DNA of 64,000 bases, taken from Micromonospora parva (GTDB taxonomy: Bacteria > Actinomycetota > Actinomycetes > Mycobacteriales > Micromonosporaceae). A model generated the notes under the pieces. That model had not been told where the DNA came from and ran no database searches. It saw nothing but the letters and a program-made list of their open reading frames with translations. The DNA lies in NCBI RefSeq assembly GCF_000718515.1, contig NZ_JNZS01000012.1:1-64000 (forward strand). The letters run 5' to 3'. This document shows, piece by piece, positions 8,619 through 15,391 of the stretch (position 1 is the stretch's first letter; every line of letters begins with the position of its first letter). The position numbers were made by a program, and so were the translations under genes.

Positions 8619-10661
8619 ATGTTGGAACCTGTTGACTTCCGTGGACCGGCGGGTGCACCCTCAGCTGTCATGCGGCGATGGCAGGGTGACAGCATCTATT
8701 TCGGTGGCGACTACAACCCCGAGCAGTGGCCCGAGGAAACGTGGTCGGAGGACATCGACCTGATGCGCCGGGCCGGGGTCAACCTGGTCTCCGTCGGCAT
8801 CTTCTCCTGGGCCCTGCTGGAGCCCAGCGCGGGGCGCTTCGAGTTCGGCTGGCTGGACCGGGTGCTGGACCTGCTGCACGACGGCGGCATTCAGGTCGAC
8901 CTGGCCACCGCCACGGCCAGCCCACCGCCGTGGTTGGCGCGCGCGCACCCGGAGACGCTGCCCCGCCGGGCCGACGGCGCGATCCTCTGGCCCGGTGGAC
9001 GACAGGCGTACTGCCCCAGCTCCCCGGTGTTCCGTGAGCGCTCCCTGGAGCTGGTGCGCGCTGTCGCCGGCCGGTACGCCGAGCATCCCGCGGTGGTGAT
9101 GTGGCACGTCTCCAACGAACTGGGCTGCCACAACGTGCACTGCTACTGCGACGTCAGCGCCGAGGCGTTCCGCGGCTGGCTGCGCGAACGCTACGGCGAC
9201 CTGGACCGGCTCAACGACGCCTGGGGCACCGCGTTCTGGAGCCAGCGCTACGGCGACTGGGCCGAGATCAACCCACCGCGCACCGCGCCGACCTTCGCCA
9301 ACCCCACCCAGCAGTTGGACTTCCTGCGGTTCTCGTCCGACGAGCAGCGCGCCCAACTCCGCGCCGAGCGCGAGGTGCTGCGGACGTTGGTCCGGCAGCC
9401 GATCACCACCAACTTCATGATCGGCCTGGGCGACAGGCACATGGACTACCACTCCTGGGCGTCCGACGTGGACCTCGTCTCCAACGATCACTACCTGACC
9501 GCCGCCGACCCGCAGGCGCACCTCGGGCTGGCGTTCGCCGCCGACCACACCCGGGGTGTTGCCGGCGGCGACCCGTGGTTGTTGATGGAGCACTCCACCA
9601 GCGCTGTCAACTGGCAGCCGCGCAACGTCGCCAAGCTGCCCGGGCAGCTGCGCCGCAACAGCCTCGCGCACGTCGCCCGCGGCGCCGACGGGGTGCTCTT
9701 CTTCCAGTGGCGCGCCTCCCGGGCCGGCGCGGAGAAGTTCCACTCCGCGCTGGTGCCGCACGCCGGGCCGGACACGAAGGTGTTCCGCGAGGTCTGCCGG
9801 CTCGGCGCGGACCTCAAGGCCCTCGCGGAGGTACGCGGCAGTCGGGTGGACGCGGACGTGGCGATCCTGTTCGACTGGGAGGCGTGGTGGGGCGTCGAGT
9901 TGGACTCGCACCCCAGCGTCGACGTCACCTACACCGACCGGCTGAACGCCCTGTACGGCTCGCTCTGGCGTGCCGGCGTGACCGCCGACGTCGTCCACCC
10001 GTCGGCCGACCTCAGTGGCTACCGGCTGGTCCTGGTGCCGACCCTCTACCTGGTCAGCGACGCCGACGCCGACGCGCTGCACCGGTACGTCGAGGCCGGC
10101 GGCACCGCCGCGGTCACCTACTTCAGCGGCATCGTGGACGCCAACGACCACATCCGGCTGGGCGGCTACCCGGGCGCGTTCCGCGAACTGCTCGGCATCC
10201 GGACCGAGGAGTTCTTCCCGCTGCGTGAGGGCGAGCGGGTCCGACTCGACGACGGCAGCGCCGCCGACGTGTGGACCGAGTGGCTGCACGCCGAGGGCGC
10301 GGAGGTGCTCGCCTCGTACACCGATGGGCCGTTGCCCGGCGTGCCGGCGCTGACCCGGCACCAGGTGGGCGACGGCGCCGCCTGGTACGTCGGCACCCGG
10401 CTGGACGAGCCGGCCACGGACCGCCTGGTGGCCCGGCTGCTCACCGAGGCCGGCGTCCGCCCGGCGGTGTCGGCGCCGCCCGGGGTGGAGGTGGTCCGCC
10501 GCCGCGACGGCGACCGGAGCTGGCTCTTCGCGATCAACCACACCGACACGGAGGTACACCTGCCGGCGCACGGCGTCGAGCTGCTCAGTGGCACACCGTG
10601 TGCCGGTGAGCTGACGGTGCCGGCCGGTGAGGTGGCTGTCATCCGTGAGGATCGGCAGTGA
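8619..10661 (+). CDS. Beta-galactosidase, glycoside hydrolase family 42
   Basis: A 680-residue enzyme with the GH42 opening FGGDYNPEQWPEE, acid/base Glu167 in WHVSNELGC and nucleophile Glu324 in LLMEHSTSAVNW. The zinc-cluster region CHNVHCYCD follows the acid/base residue. A trimerisation domain (about 390-600) and C-terminal beta-domain complete the usual length. No signal peptide is seen, so it is predicted to be cytosolic and to hydrolyse imported beta-galactosides such as galactooligosaccharides. ATG at 8619 has GGAAAG upstream; TTG at 8604 and ATG at 8670 are alternatives. It is likely co-transcribed with the DeoR regulator 37 nt downstream and divergent from the importer operon. Confidence 0.93.
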   Translation: MLEPVDFRGPAGAPSAVMRRWQGDSIYFGGDYNPEQWPEETWSEDIDLMRRAGVNLVSVGIFSWALLEPSAGRFEFGWLDRVLDLLHDGGIQVDLATATASPPPWLARAHPETLPRRADGAILWPGGRQAYCPSSPVFRERSLELVRAVAGRYAEHPAVVMWHVSNELGCHNVHCYCDVSAEAFRGWLRERYGDLDRLNDAWGTAFWSQRYGDWAEINPPRTAPTFANPTQQLDFLRFSSDEQRAQLRAEREVLRTLVRQPITTNFMIGLGDRHMDYHSWASDVDLVSNDHYLTAADPQAHLGLAFAADHTRGVAGGDPWLLMEHSTSAVNWQPRNVAKLPGQLRRNSLAHVARGADGVLFFQWRASRAGAEKFHSALVPHAGPDTKVFREVCRLGADLKALAEVRGSRVDADVAILFDWEAWWGVELDSHPSVDVTYTDRLNALYGSLWRAGVTADVVHPSADLSGYRLVLVPTLYLVSDADADALHRYVEAGGTAAVTYFSGIVDANDHIRLGGYPGAFRELLGIRTEEFFPLREGERVRLDDGSAADVWTEWLHAEGAEVLASYTDGPLPGVPALTRHQVGDGAAWYVGTRLDEPATDRLVARLLTEAGVRPAVSAPPGVEVVRRRDGDRSWLFAINHTDTEVHLPAHGVELLSGTPCAGELTVPAGEVAVIREDRQ

Positions 10662-10698
10662 TCCGTACGACCGGCACGGCGCGAAGGAGGTTCCCCAC

Positions 10699-11475
10699 AT
10701 GCTCGCCCAGCAGCGGCAGACCGCCATCCTCGATCTGATCCGCCAACGTGGCGGGGTGCGGGTGAGTCAGCTGGTCAGCCGGTTCGGTGTGTCCGACATG
10801 ACGATCCGTCGTGACCTGGAGGTGTTGGCCGAGCGCGGCCTGGTCGACAAGGTGCACGGCGGGGCGACCCTGGCCGGGCCGGGCTCCGCCGAGGAACCCG
10901 GCTTCGCCGCGAAGTCGATCCGCCAGCAGGCGGAGAAGCGGGCCATCGCCGAGCGGGCCGCGACAATGGTGGAGCCGGGGATGGCCATCGCGCTCTCCGC
11001 CGGCACCACCACCGCCGCGCTGGCCACGCTCCTGTCCGACGTACGCGGGCTGACCGTGGTGACCAACTCGATCCCGGTGGCCGACGCGCTGTACCAGAAC
11101 CCGCGCGCCGACCAGACCGTCGTGTTGACCGGCGGCATCCGTACCCCGTCGGACGCGTTGACCGGGCCGGTGGCCGAGGCGGCGATCAGCGCGCTCAACG
11201 TCGACCTGCTGTTCCTCGGGGTGCACGGCCTGAGCCCACGCACCGGCTTCACCACGCCCAACCTGCTGGAGGCCGGGGTCAACCGGTGCCTCATCGGCGC
11301 GGCCCGCCGGCTCGTGGTGCTCGCCGACCACACCAAGTGGGAGACGATCGGCATCGCCACCATCGCTCCCCTGGAAGCCGCCGACGTGCTGATCACCGAC
11401 GTCGGGCTGCCCGCCGAGGCCCGCACCACGATCGGCGAACAGGTCGGCGAGCTGGTCATCGTCAACGCGGCCTGA
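10699..11475 (+). CDS. DeoR-family transcriptional regulator
   Basis: 258 residues. The N-terminal winged helix has the DeoR signature (VSQLVSRFGVSDMTIRRDLE, then KVHGGATL), and a C-terminal sugar-phosphate sensor domain follows (ALSAGTTTAALA, VVTNSIP, GVHGLSPRTGFT). Such regulators usually repress sugar operons and release DNA when a phosphosugar binds. AAGGAGG stands 8 nt before the ATG. It most likely controls the surrounding galactosidase/importer cluster. Confidence 0.92.
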   Translation: MLAQQRQTAILDLIRQRGGVRVSQLVSRFGVSDMTIRRDLEVLAERGLVDKVHGGATLAGPGSAEEPGFAAKSIRQQAEKRAIAERAATMVEPGMAIALSAGTTTAALATLLSDVRGLTVVTNSIPVADALYQNPRADQTVVLTGGIRTPSDALTGPVAEAAISALNVDLLFLGVHGLSPRTGFTTPNLLEAGVNRCLIGAARRLVVLADHTKWETIGIATIAPLEAADVLITDVGLPAEARTTIGEQVGELVIVNAA

Positions 11476-11930
11476 AGCCCTCGCGCCGCGCTCTCGCCCC
11501 ACGCCGTCGATCTTGCGCTTTCGGACGTCGATATGCCTGTATTGCCCTTTAAGTCGCCACAGAAAACGCAAGATCGCGGAAAGCGGGGTGGGGCCCGAGC
11601 GCCTCGCTGGCTGTCGTTGGGCAGGCAGGCTCCAGCGTGGTCGGCCTGCCGCGCGCAGCGGCGGCGATCGGGCATGAGCCGGTCGCAGAAGACCCAATGT
11701 CGTACGTGCTGCGCGTCCTCGGCCGACACCGTGATGCCGCCGACGTCGACCTGCGGCGTGGAGGCCAGCGACCGGGCGATGGTCCGCGCCAGGTCCGCTG
11801 CCTCGGCCAGGTCGGTGACCGCCACCGGCAGGTGGATCACATGCCGAGGCTCCTCCGTGTACGCCTCGAGAGCGAACCGCGGCAACGGCGTGAAGAGCCC
11901 GCTGTACTGATGCTCCCATCCCGGGCTCAC
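10767..11930 (-). CDS. Hypothetical protein; 3' end probably altered by a repeat element
   Basis: Not recognised. The credible part is 11577-11930, about 118 residues from MSPGWEHQYSGLFTPL, ending in a Cys-rich stretch (WVFCDRLMPDRRRC, then DHAGACLP). It overlaps the DivIVA-domain gene upstream by 4 nt (ATGA), so the start and translation are plausible. No stop codon follows at the expected place: the frame runs through the 69-bp repeat element (11508-11576) and then antisense to the DeoR gene as far as 10767. The original stop may have been lost when the element arrived, or the true protein may be shorter and degraded. Confidence 0.4.
   Translation of the reverse strand: MSPGWEHQYSGLFTPLPRFALEAYTEEPRHVIHLPVAVTDLAEAADLARTIARSLASTPQVDVGGITVSAEDAQHVRHWVFCDRLMPDRRRCARQADHAGACLPNDSQRGARAPPRFPRSCVFCGDLKGNTGISTSESARSTAWGESAARGLQAALTMTSSPTCSPIVVRASAGSPTSVISTSAASRGAMVAMPIVSHLVWSASTTSRRAAPMRHRLTPASSRLGVVKPVRGLRPCTPRNSRSTLSALIAASATGPVNASDGVRMPPVNTTVWSARGFWYSASATGIELVTTVSPRTSDRSVASAAVVVPAESAMAIPGSTIVAARSAMARFSACWRIDFAAKPGSSAEPGPARVAPPCTLSTRPRSANTSRSRRIVMSDTPNRLTS
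11508..11576. repeat. 69-bp inverted-repeat element, copy 1
   Basis: Terminal arms CGATCTTGCGCTTTCG and AGAAAACGCAAGATCG are inverted repeats of 16 bp with two mismatches. A second element of exactly the same length, with the same ends and the same central GTATT (position 32-36), occurs at 28515-28583. It sits between the DeoR stop and the body of the hypothetical gene on the other strand. Confidence 0.8.
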
Positions 11931-12199
11931 GGCTGACGCCGCTCGGACCAGGTGCTCTGCCAGTCGCGCAGCGCTCGCTTCACCCGGGCGTTCTCCTCGC
12001 TGAGTCGAGCCACATCATGGTGCAGCGTCGCCAGGTCGAGCGCGACGCGGTGCAGGAACCGTCGTACCTCTGCGGGGTCCACGCCTCGTCGGCCGAAACC
12101 GACGACGGTGAACTGCCGGTCGCGGACCTGGCTCGGGTGCAGCCGAGCCAGCCGAGCGCCGCCGTGGGGCGTGCCGTCGTAGAGCGTCCCTCGGGTCAT
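11927..12199 (-). CDS. DivIVA-domain protein, small
   Basis: A 90-residue protein with a DivIVA N-terminal-like segment (QVRDRQFTVVGFGRRGVDPA, then EVRRFLHRVALDLATL) followed by a short coiled coil (RLSEENARVKRALRDW). DivIVA-type modules bind curved membrane and organise polar growth in actinomycetes; full DivIVA is much longer, so this is a truncated family member of unknown role. It starts at ATG 12199 and overlaps the next gene by 4 nt. Confidence 0.75.
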   Translation of the reverse strand: MTRGTLYDGTPHGGARLARLHPSQVRDRQFTVVGFGRRGVDPAEVRRFLHRVALDLATLHHDVARLSEENARVKRALRDWQSTWSERRQP

Positions 12200-12535
12200 T
12201 CGTCACCTCGCGCGTCGTCGACCGATGGGCGGGTCAGGGTCGCGAAGGCGCCCTGGGCCGTGGTAGTTATTCGTTCAAGTCGGTTCGGAGCCGGGATTCG
12301 CACATCCCGACGCTCTAGTTGAGACCCGACGAGAGCCGGTATGCGCCTGCCACTCGCGAAGCCGTCTCTCGTCACCTTCTCGGCTGTTGGCACAGCCGCG
12401 GTTGCCGTGTTTGCACCGGGCGTCCCCGGGGGCCGGCGATCACCCTCACCCGAAGGCCACGTTTCCAGTGGCGCCGGAATTGGTGCAACGACACCAACAA
12501 AATTCGTCTTGAGGGTCCGCGAGGAGAGGTGCACC
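12200..12535. other. Intergenic region between divergent genes
   Basis: A 336-bp gap between the DivIVA-domain gene and the HTH gene. A 113-codon minus-strand frame spans it, but it is low in complexity and resembles no family known to me. The part nearest the HTH gene is locally AT-rich (ACACCAACAAAATTCGTC), where that gene's promoter probably lies. GAGGAGAGG precedes the HTH start. Confidence 0.5.
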
Positions 12536-13405
12536 ATGCCCGCCAGGCGTGAATCGTTCGTGCAGACGCTGCGTGCTCAGTGGCTCGGTCAGCAGATGCG
12601 GCAGCTGAGGGAGCAGCGCGGCATCACGCTCAAGCAGGCCGCGGAGTTCCTGGAGCGCGACTTTTCGTCCATTGCCCGCTGGGAGCGCGCCGAGTGGCCG
12701 TTCCGGCGTGGAGTCGTCGTGTCGCTGCTCGACCTCTACGGCGAGCACGACGGGCGCGAGCGGAATCGCTTCATCCAGCTTGCCGAGGATGCGTGGCGAA
12801 CGGATCGATGGGACGACGACTATGACGAGCTGGTCGATGCCTCATTCATCGATTTCCCGTGGCTGGAGAGTAGGGCCGAGCGCATCTACTCGTGGGATGC
12901 CTTTCTCGTGCCGGGCCTCATGCAGACGCCGGCTTACGCGGAGGCAGTGATCCGCAACGCGGAAGGGGAAGGCGCGACAGAATTCTCGGTCGGCAAGTGG
13001 CTACAGCTCCGGATCGACCGTCAACGTGTGCTGACGCGAGACCCGGCTGTCCGGGTGGCGGCGATCATCGATGAAGCCGTACTGCGCCGCCCCGTCGGTG
13101 GCACTGCCGTGATGCGCGGCCAACTCCACCACCTGGGCGACCTGATTGGAAAACCGAACATTGACATTCGCGTGCTGCCATCACGGGTGGGGCTGCACGC
13201 CGGTCTCGATGGCTCGTTCGTACTCTTCGGGATGCCCAAGCCATACCCGGAGGTCGCCTATGCCGAGACGCTGGGCGGGCGCCGCTTCATGGAATCTCCC
13301 ACGTCGAAGCGCTACGCGCTTGCGTACGATCGGCTTCGTGGTGTCGCGTTGGGTCGGCGCGAGGCGGCCGAGCTGATCGCGGAGATCAAGGAGGGACTGC
13401 CATGA
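12536..13405 (+). CDS. Helix-turn-helix regulator with DUF5753 (Scr1-type antitoxin-like)
   Basis: 289 residues. An XRE-type HTH is at about 12-65 (LGQQMRQLREQRGITLKQAA, then FLERDFSSIARWER). The DUF5753 domain follows at about 100-285 (YSWDAFLVPGLMQTPAYAEA). Proteins of this design occur in large numbers in Streptomyces and Micromonospora, usually beside a DUF397 gene, and include Scr1 and BldB-linked regulators. ATG 12536 is chosen for the strong GAGGAGAGG upstream. Its stop overlaps the DUF397 start (ATGA), so the two are translationally coupled. Confidence 0.92.
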   Translation: MPARRESFVQTLRAQWLGQQMRQLREQRGITLKQAAEFLERDFSSIARWERAEWPFRRGVVVSLLDLYGEHDGRERNRFIQLAEDAWRTDRWDDDYDELVDASFIDFPWLESRAERIYSWDAFLVPGLMQTPAYAEAVIRNAEGEGATEFSVGKWLQLRIDRQRVLTRDPAVRVAAIIDEAVLRRPVGGTAVMRGQLHHLGDLIGKPNIDIRVLPSRVGLHAGLDGSFVLFGMPKPYPEVAYAETLGGRRFMESPTSKRYALAYDRLRGVALGRREAAELIAEIKEGLP

Positions 13406-13614
13406 GTGAAGCCTTACCCGCGGTGGCCTGGCACGTCAGCAGCCGGAGCAACAGCAACGGTGGTAGCTGCGTCGAGGCGGGGACGGTTCTGGACGGTTCC
13501 GGTCGAGTGGCGGTGCGGGACAGCAAGGATCGCGCGGCGGCGACCCTCGTCTACCCGGCGGGCGGGTGGATGGCGTTCGTCGACGGGGTGAAGGACGGCG
13601 ATTTCGCGCCCTGA
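13402..13614 (+). CDS. DUF397 protein, partner of the HTH regulator
   Basis: A 70-residue protein with the DUF397 pattern WHVSSRSNSNGGSCVEAG, VAVRDSKDR and a final WMAFVDGVKDGDF. In this family the small acidic protein is paired with an HTH/DUF5753 protein and is proposed to act as its counterpart in a toxin/antitoxin-like or Scr1/Scr2-like pair. It overlaps the regulator gene by 4 nt. Confidence 0.92.
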   Translation: MSEALPAVAWHVSSRSNSNGGSCVEAGTVLDGSGRVAVRDSKDRAAATLVYPAGGWMAFVDGVKDGDFAP

Positions 13615-13636
13615 TGCGTGATCGAGGTCGACCGCC

Positions 13637-13660
13637 TGAATCGTTTGCGGCATCAGCTCC
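13637..13660. repeat. Single arm of the 91-bp repeat family
   Basis: TGAATCGTTTGCGGCATCAG plus CTCC matches the right arm of the element at 963-1053, with the conserved core GCGGCATCAGCTCC. No opposing arm is visible nearby, so it is a solo or decayed copy. It begins 23 nt after the DUF397 stop. Confidence 0.65.
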
Positions 13661-13824
13661 ACAGGCTCGCCACCAGTCAATTGGCTCGGCCTGCTCCCGA
13701 AACGCCACGCCGGCGGAGCGTCGCGCGGCGCTTCACAGCCATCTCACAGGGGTGCTGGATAGGGTGCCGGTCGAGTCAACGTCCGACTCCAGCGTGGAGC
13801 GGTCGGCGTCGCACAGGAGTTCCG

Positions 13825-14772
13825 ATGGTCTTCAAGAAGATGTTGAGCGCGTTCGGTGTGGGCGGTCCCAGCGTGGACACCGTGCTGACCAACCCCAACA
13901 CCCGGCCCGGCCTGACCCTCGACGGGCAGGTGAACCTCGTCGGTGGCGACGCTGAGGCAGCCATCGAGCAGGTGGTGATCGGCCTGGTCACCCGGGTCGA
14001 GGTCGAAGGACACGACACCGAGTACGCGGGCACGATGGAGTTCCACCGCATGGCGGTCAGCGGGTCGTTCGTCCTCGCCCCGAAGCAGCAACTCTCGCTC
14101 CCGTTCCAGATGCCGGTGCCGTGGGAGACCCCGATCACCGACGTGTACGGGCAGCGCCTGCGCGGCATGACGATGGGTCTGCGCACCGAGCTGGCCATCG
14201 CCCGTGCTGTCGACAAGGGCGACCTGGACCACGTGGCGGTGCACCCGCTGCCGGTGCACGAGCGGATCCTGGAGGCGTTCCAGCGCCTCGGTTTCCGGTT
14301 CAAGAGCGCCGACCTGGAGCGCGGTCACATCCGGGGCGTGCAGCAGACCCTGCCGTTCTACCAGGAGATCGAGTTCTTCGCCTCCCCGCAGTACGCGAGC
14401 ACGATCAACGAGGTCGAGCTGACCTTCGTGACCAGCCAGCGCGGTGTGGAGGTCATCCTGGAGTGCGACAAGCGCGGCGGGTTCCTCAGCGCCGGGCACG
14501 ACGCGTTCGGCCGCTACCAGGTGTCGCACACCGACGTCGACCGGGTGGACTGGGCGCAGGTCGTCGACGGTTGGCTGCGCGAGACCACGTCCCGCTACGG
14601 CAGCCTGCGCTCGCAGTACGGCCCGAGTCACGGGCACGGTCACAGCCGCGGGCACGGCATGGGCGGCATGGTCGCCGGTGCGGCGCTCGGTGTCGCCGGC
14701 GGCATGATCGCCGGCGAGATGATCGAGGACGCGTTCGAGGGGGACTTCGGCGACTTCGGTGGCGACGAGTAG
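13825..14772 (+). CDS. spo0M: Sporulation-control protein Spo0M
   Basis: 315 residues. The arrestin-like Spo0M domain spans about 1-250: MVFKKMLSAFGVGGPSVDTV, then the strands LTLDGQVNLVGGDAEAAIEQ and PFQMPVPWETPITDVYG. A His/Gly-rich segment (SHGHGHSRGHGMGG) leads to a glycine-zipper-like hydrophobic tail and an acidic end (EGDFGDFGGDE). Spo0M proteins affect sporulation and cell division, probably as cytoskeletal scaffolds. CAGGAG precedes the ATG at 13825. The long open frame upstream is not part of the gene. Confidence 0.9.
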   Translation: MVFKKMLSAFGVGGPSVDTVLTNPNTRPGLTLDGQVNLVGGDAEAAIEQVVIGLVTRVEVEGHDTEYAGTMEFHRMAVSGSFVLAPKQQLSLPFQMPVPWETPITDVYGQRLRGMTMGLRTELAIARAVDKGDLDHVAVHPLPVHERILEAFQRLGFRFKSADLERGHIRGVQQTLPFYQEIEFFASPQYASTINEVELTFVTSQRGVEVILECDKRGGFLSAGHDAFGRYQVSHTDVDRVDWAQVVDGWLRETTSRYGSLRSQYGPSHGHGHSRGHGMGGMVAGAALGVAGGMIAGEMIEDAFEGDFGDFGGDE

Positions 14773-14790
14773 CCGTTCGACACGCGACGA

Positions 14791-14825
14791 CGGTGGCCTC
14801 CGGGAGATCCTCCCGGAGGCCACCG
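14791..14825. terminator. Hairpin terminator between convergent genes
   Basis: A perfect 15-bp stem (14791-14805 with 14811-14825) and 5-nt loop lie between the stops of spo0M and the membrane protein gene. It probably terminates both. Confidence 0.75.
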
Positions 14826-14840
14826 TGCACTGTGAACCGG

Positions 14841-15212
14841 TCAGTGCCGGGCCTTGCGCTCCTCGCTGCTGCGCCAGTTGCTGCCGGCCTTGGCCAGACC
14901 ACGGCTACCGAGGTAGCCCAGCGTCAGCAGGGTGATCAGGAACCAGGCATTGTCGGCCCGGAAGATGTCCACTCCCGCGGAGTTCTGACCGACGACCTGC
15001 GACGCGCCCAGTACGGCGGCCACCGCGATCAGGTAGATCCAGAACTCGGTGGTCTTGAACGCCTGCTTGGTCTCCGTACCAGGTGCCTGCATGTCGTTCC
15101 GACGCCCGTCGTGCATGACCGGCATCTGCTGCGTCTCTCGCATCGCAGCGGGATTCTGCGGGTCGTTCATGGGCCGGTTCATCGGCCGGGTGGAAGCAGC
15201 CTGCGTGCTCAT
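14841..15212 (-). CDS. Small membrane protein, two transmembrane helices
   Basis: A 123-residue protein. The hydrophilic N-terminus of about 50 residues is rich in Met, Asn and Gln. Two hydrophobic helices follow (EFWIYLIAVAAVLGASQVV and AWFLITLLTLGYLGSRGLA), joined by a short loop (FRADN), with a basic tail. Such proteins are common in actinobacteria and have no established function. ATG 15212 is supported by GAGGAGGA 5 nt upstream; longer in-frame starts lack a binding site. Confidence 0.8.
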   Translation of the reverse strand: MSTQAASTRPMNRPMNDPQNPAAMRETQQMPVMHDGRRNDMQAPGTETKQAFKTTEFWIYLIAVAAVLGASQVVGQNSAGVDIFRADNAWFLITLLTLGYLGSRGLAKAGSNWRSSEERKARH

Positions 15213-15343
15213 CTGGTCCTCCTCAGGATGCGATGAGTCGTACCTGCATTCCCTCGCCCCGCTACCGCGTGTCGGCCACGGCACGGTTCGCTTTCGTGGC
15301 GGGGACAACCCCCGACTACCCGAGGCCCCGGAGCAGGTAACAC

Positions 15344-15377
15344 CGATCGCCGGCCGGAAAAATCCGGCCGGCGATCG
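15344..15377. terminator. Hairpin terminator of the GDPD gene
   Basis: A perfect 15-bp stem (15344-15358 with 15363-15377) with an AAAA loop lies 14 nt after the GDPD stop codon on the minus strand. Confidence 0.75.
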
Positions 15378-15391
15378 GGTGGTTCGGCGGG

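Noticed and set aside
8661..10727. Open frame of 688 codons on the minus strand
   Set aside because: It is the exact antisense of the GH42 gene; high GC content keeps such frames open. No family motifs, only Val/Gly/Arg-rich sequence.
12196..12537. Possible 113-codon minus-strand gene upstream of the DivIVA-domain gene
   Set aside because: It spans the whole divergent intergenic region and the promoter area of the HTH gene, and matches nothing I know. Kept only as an intergenic note.
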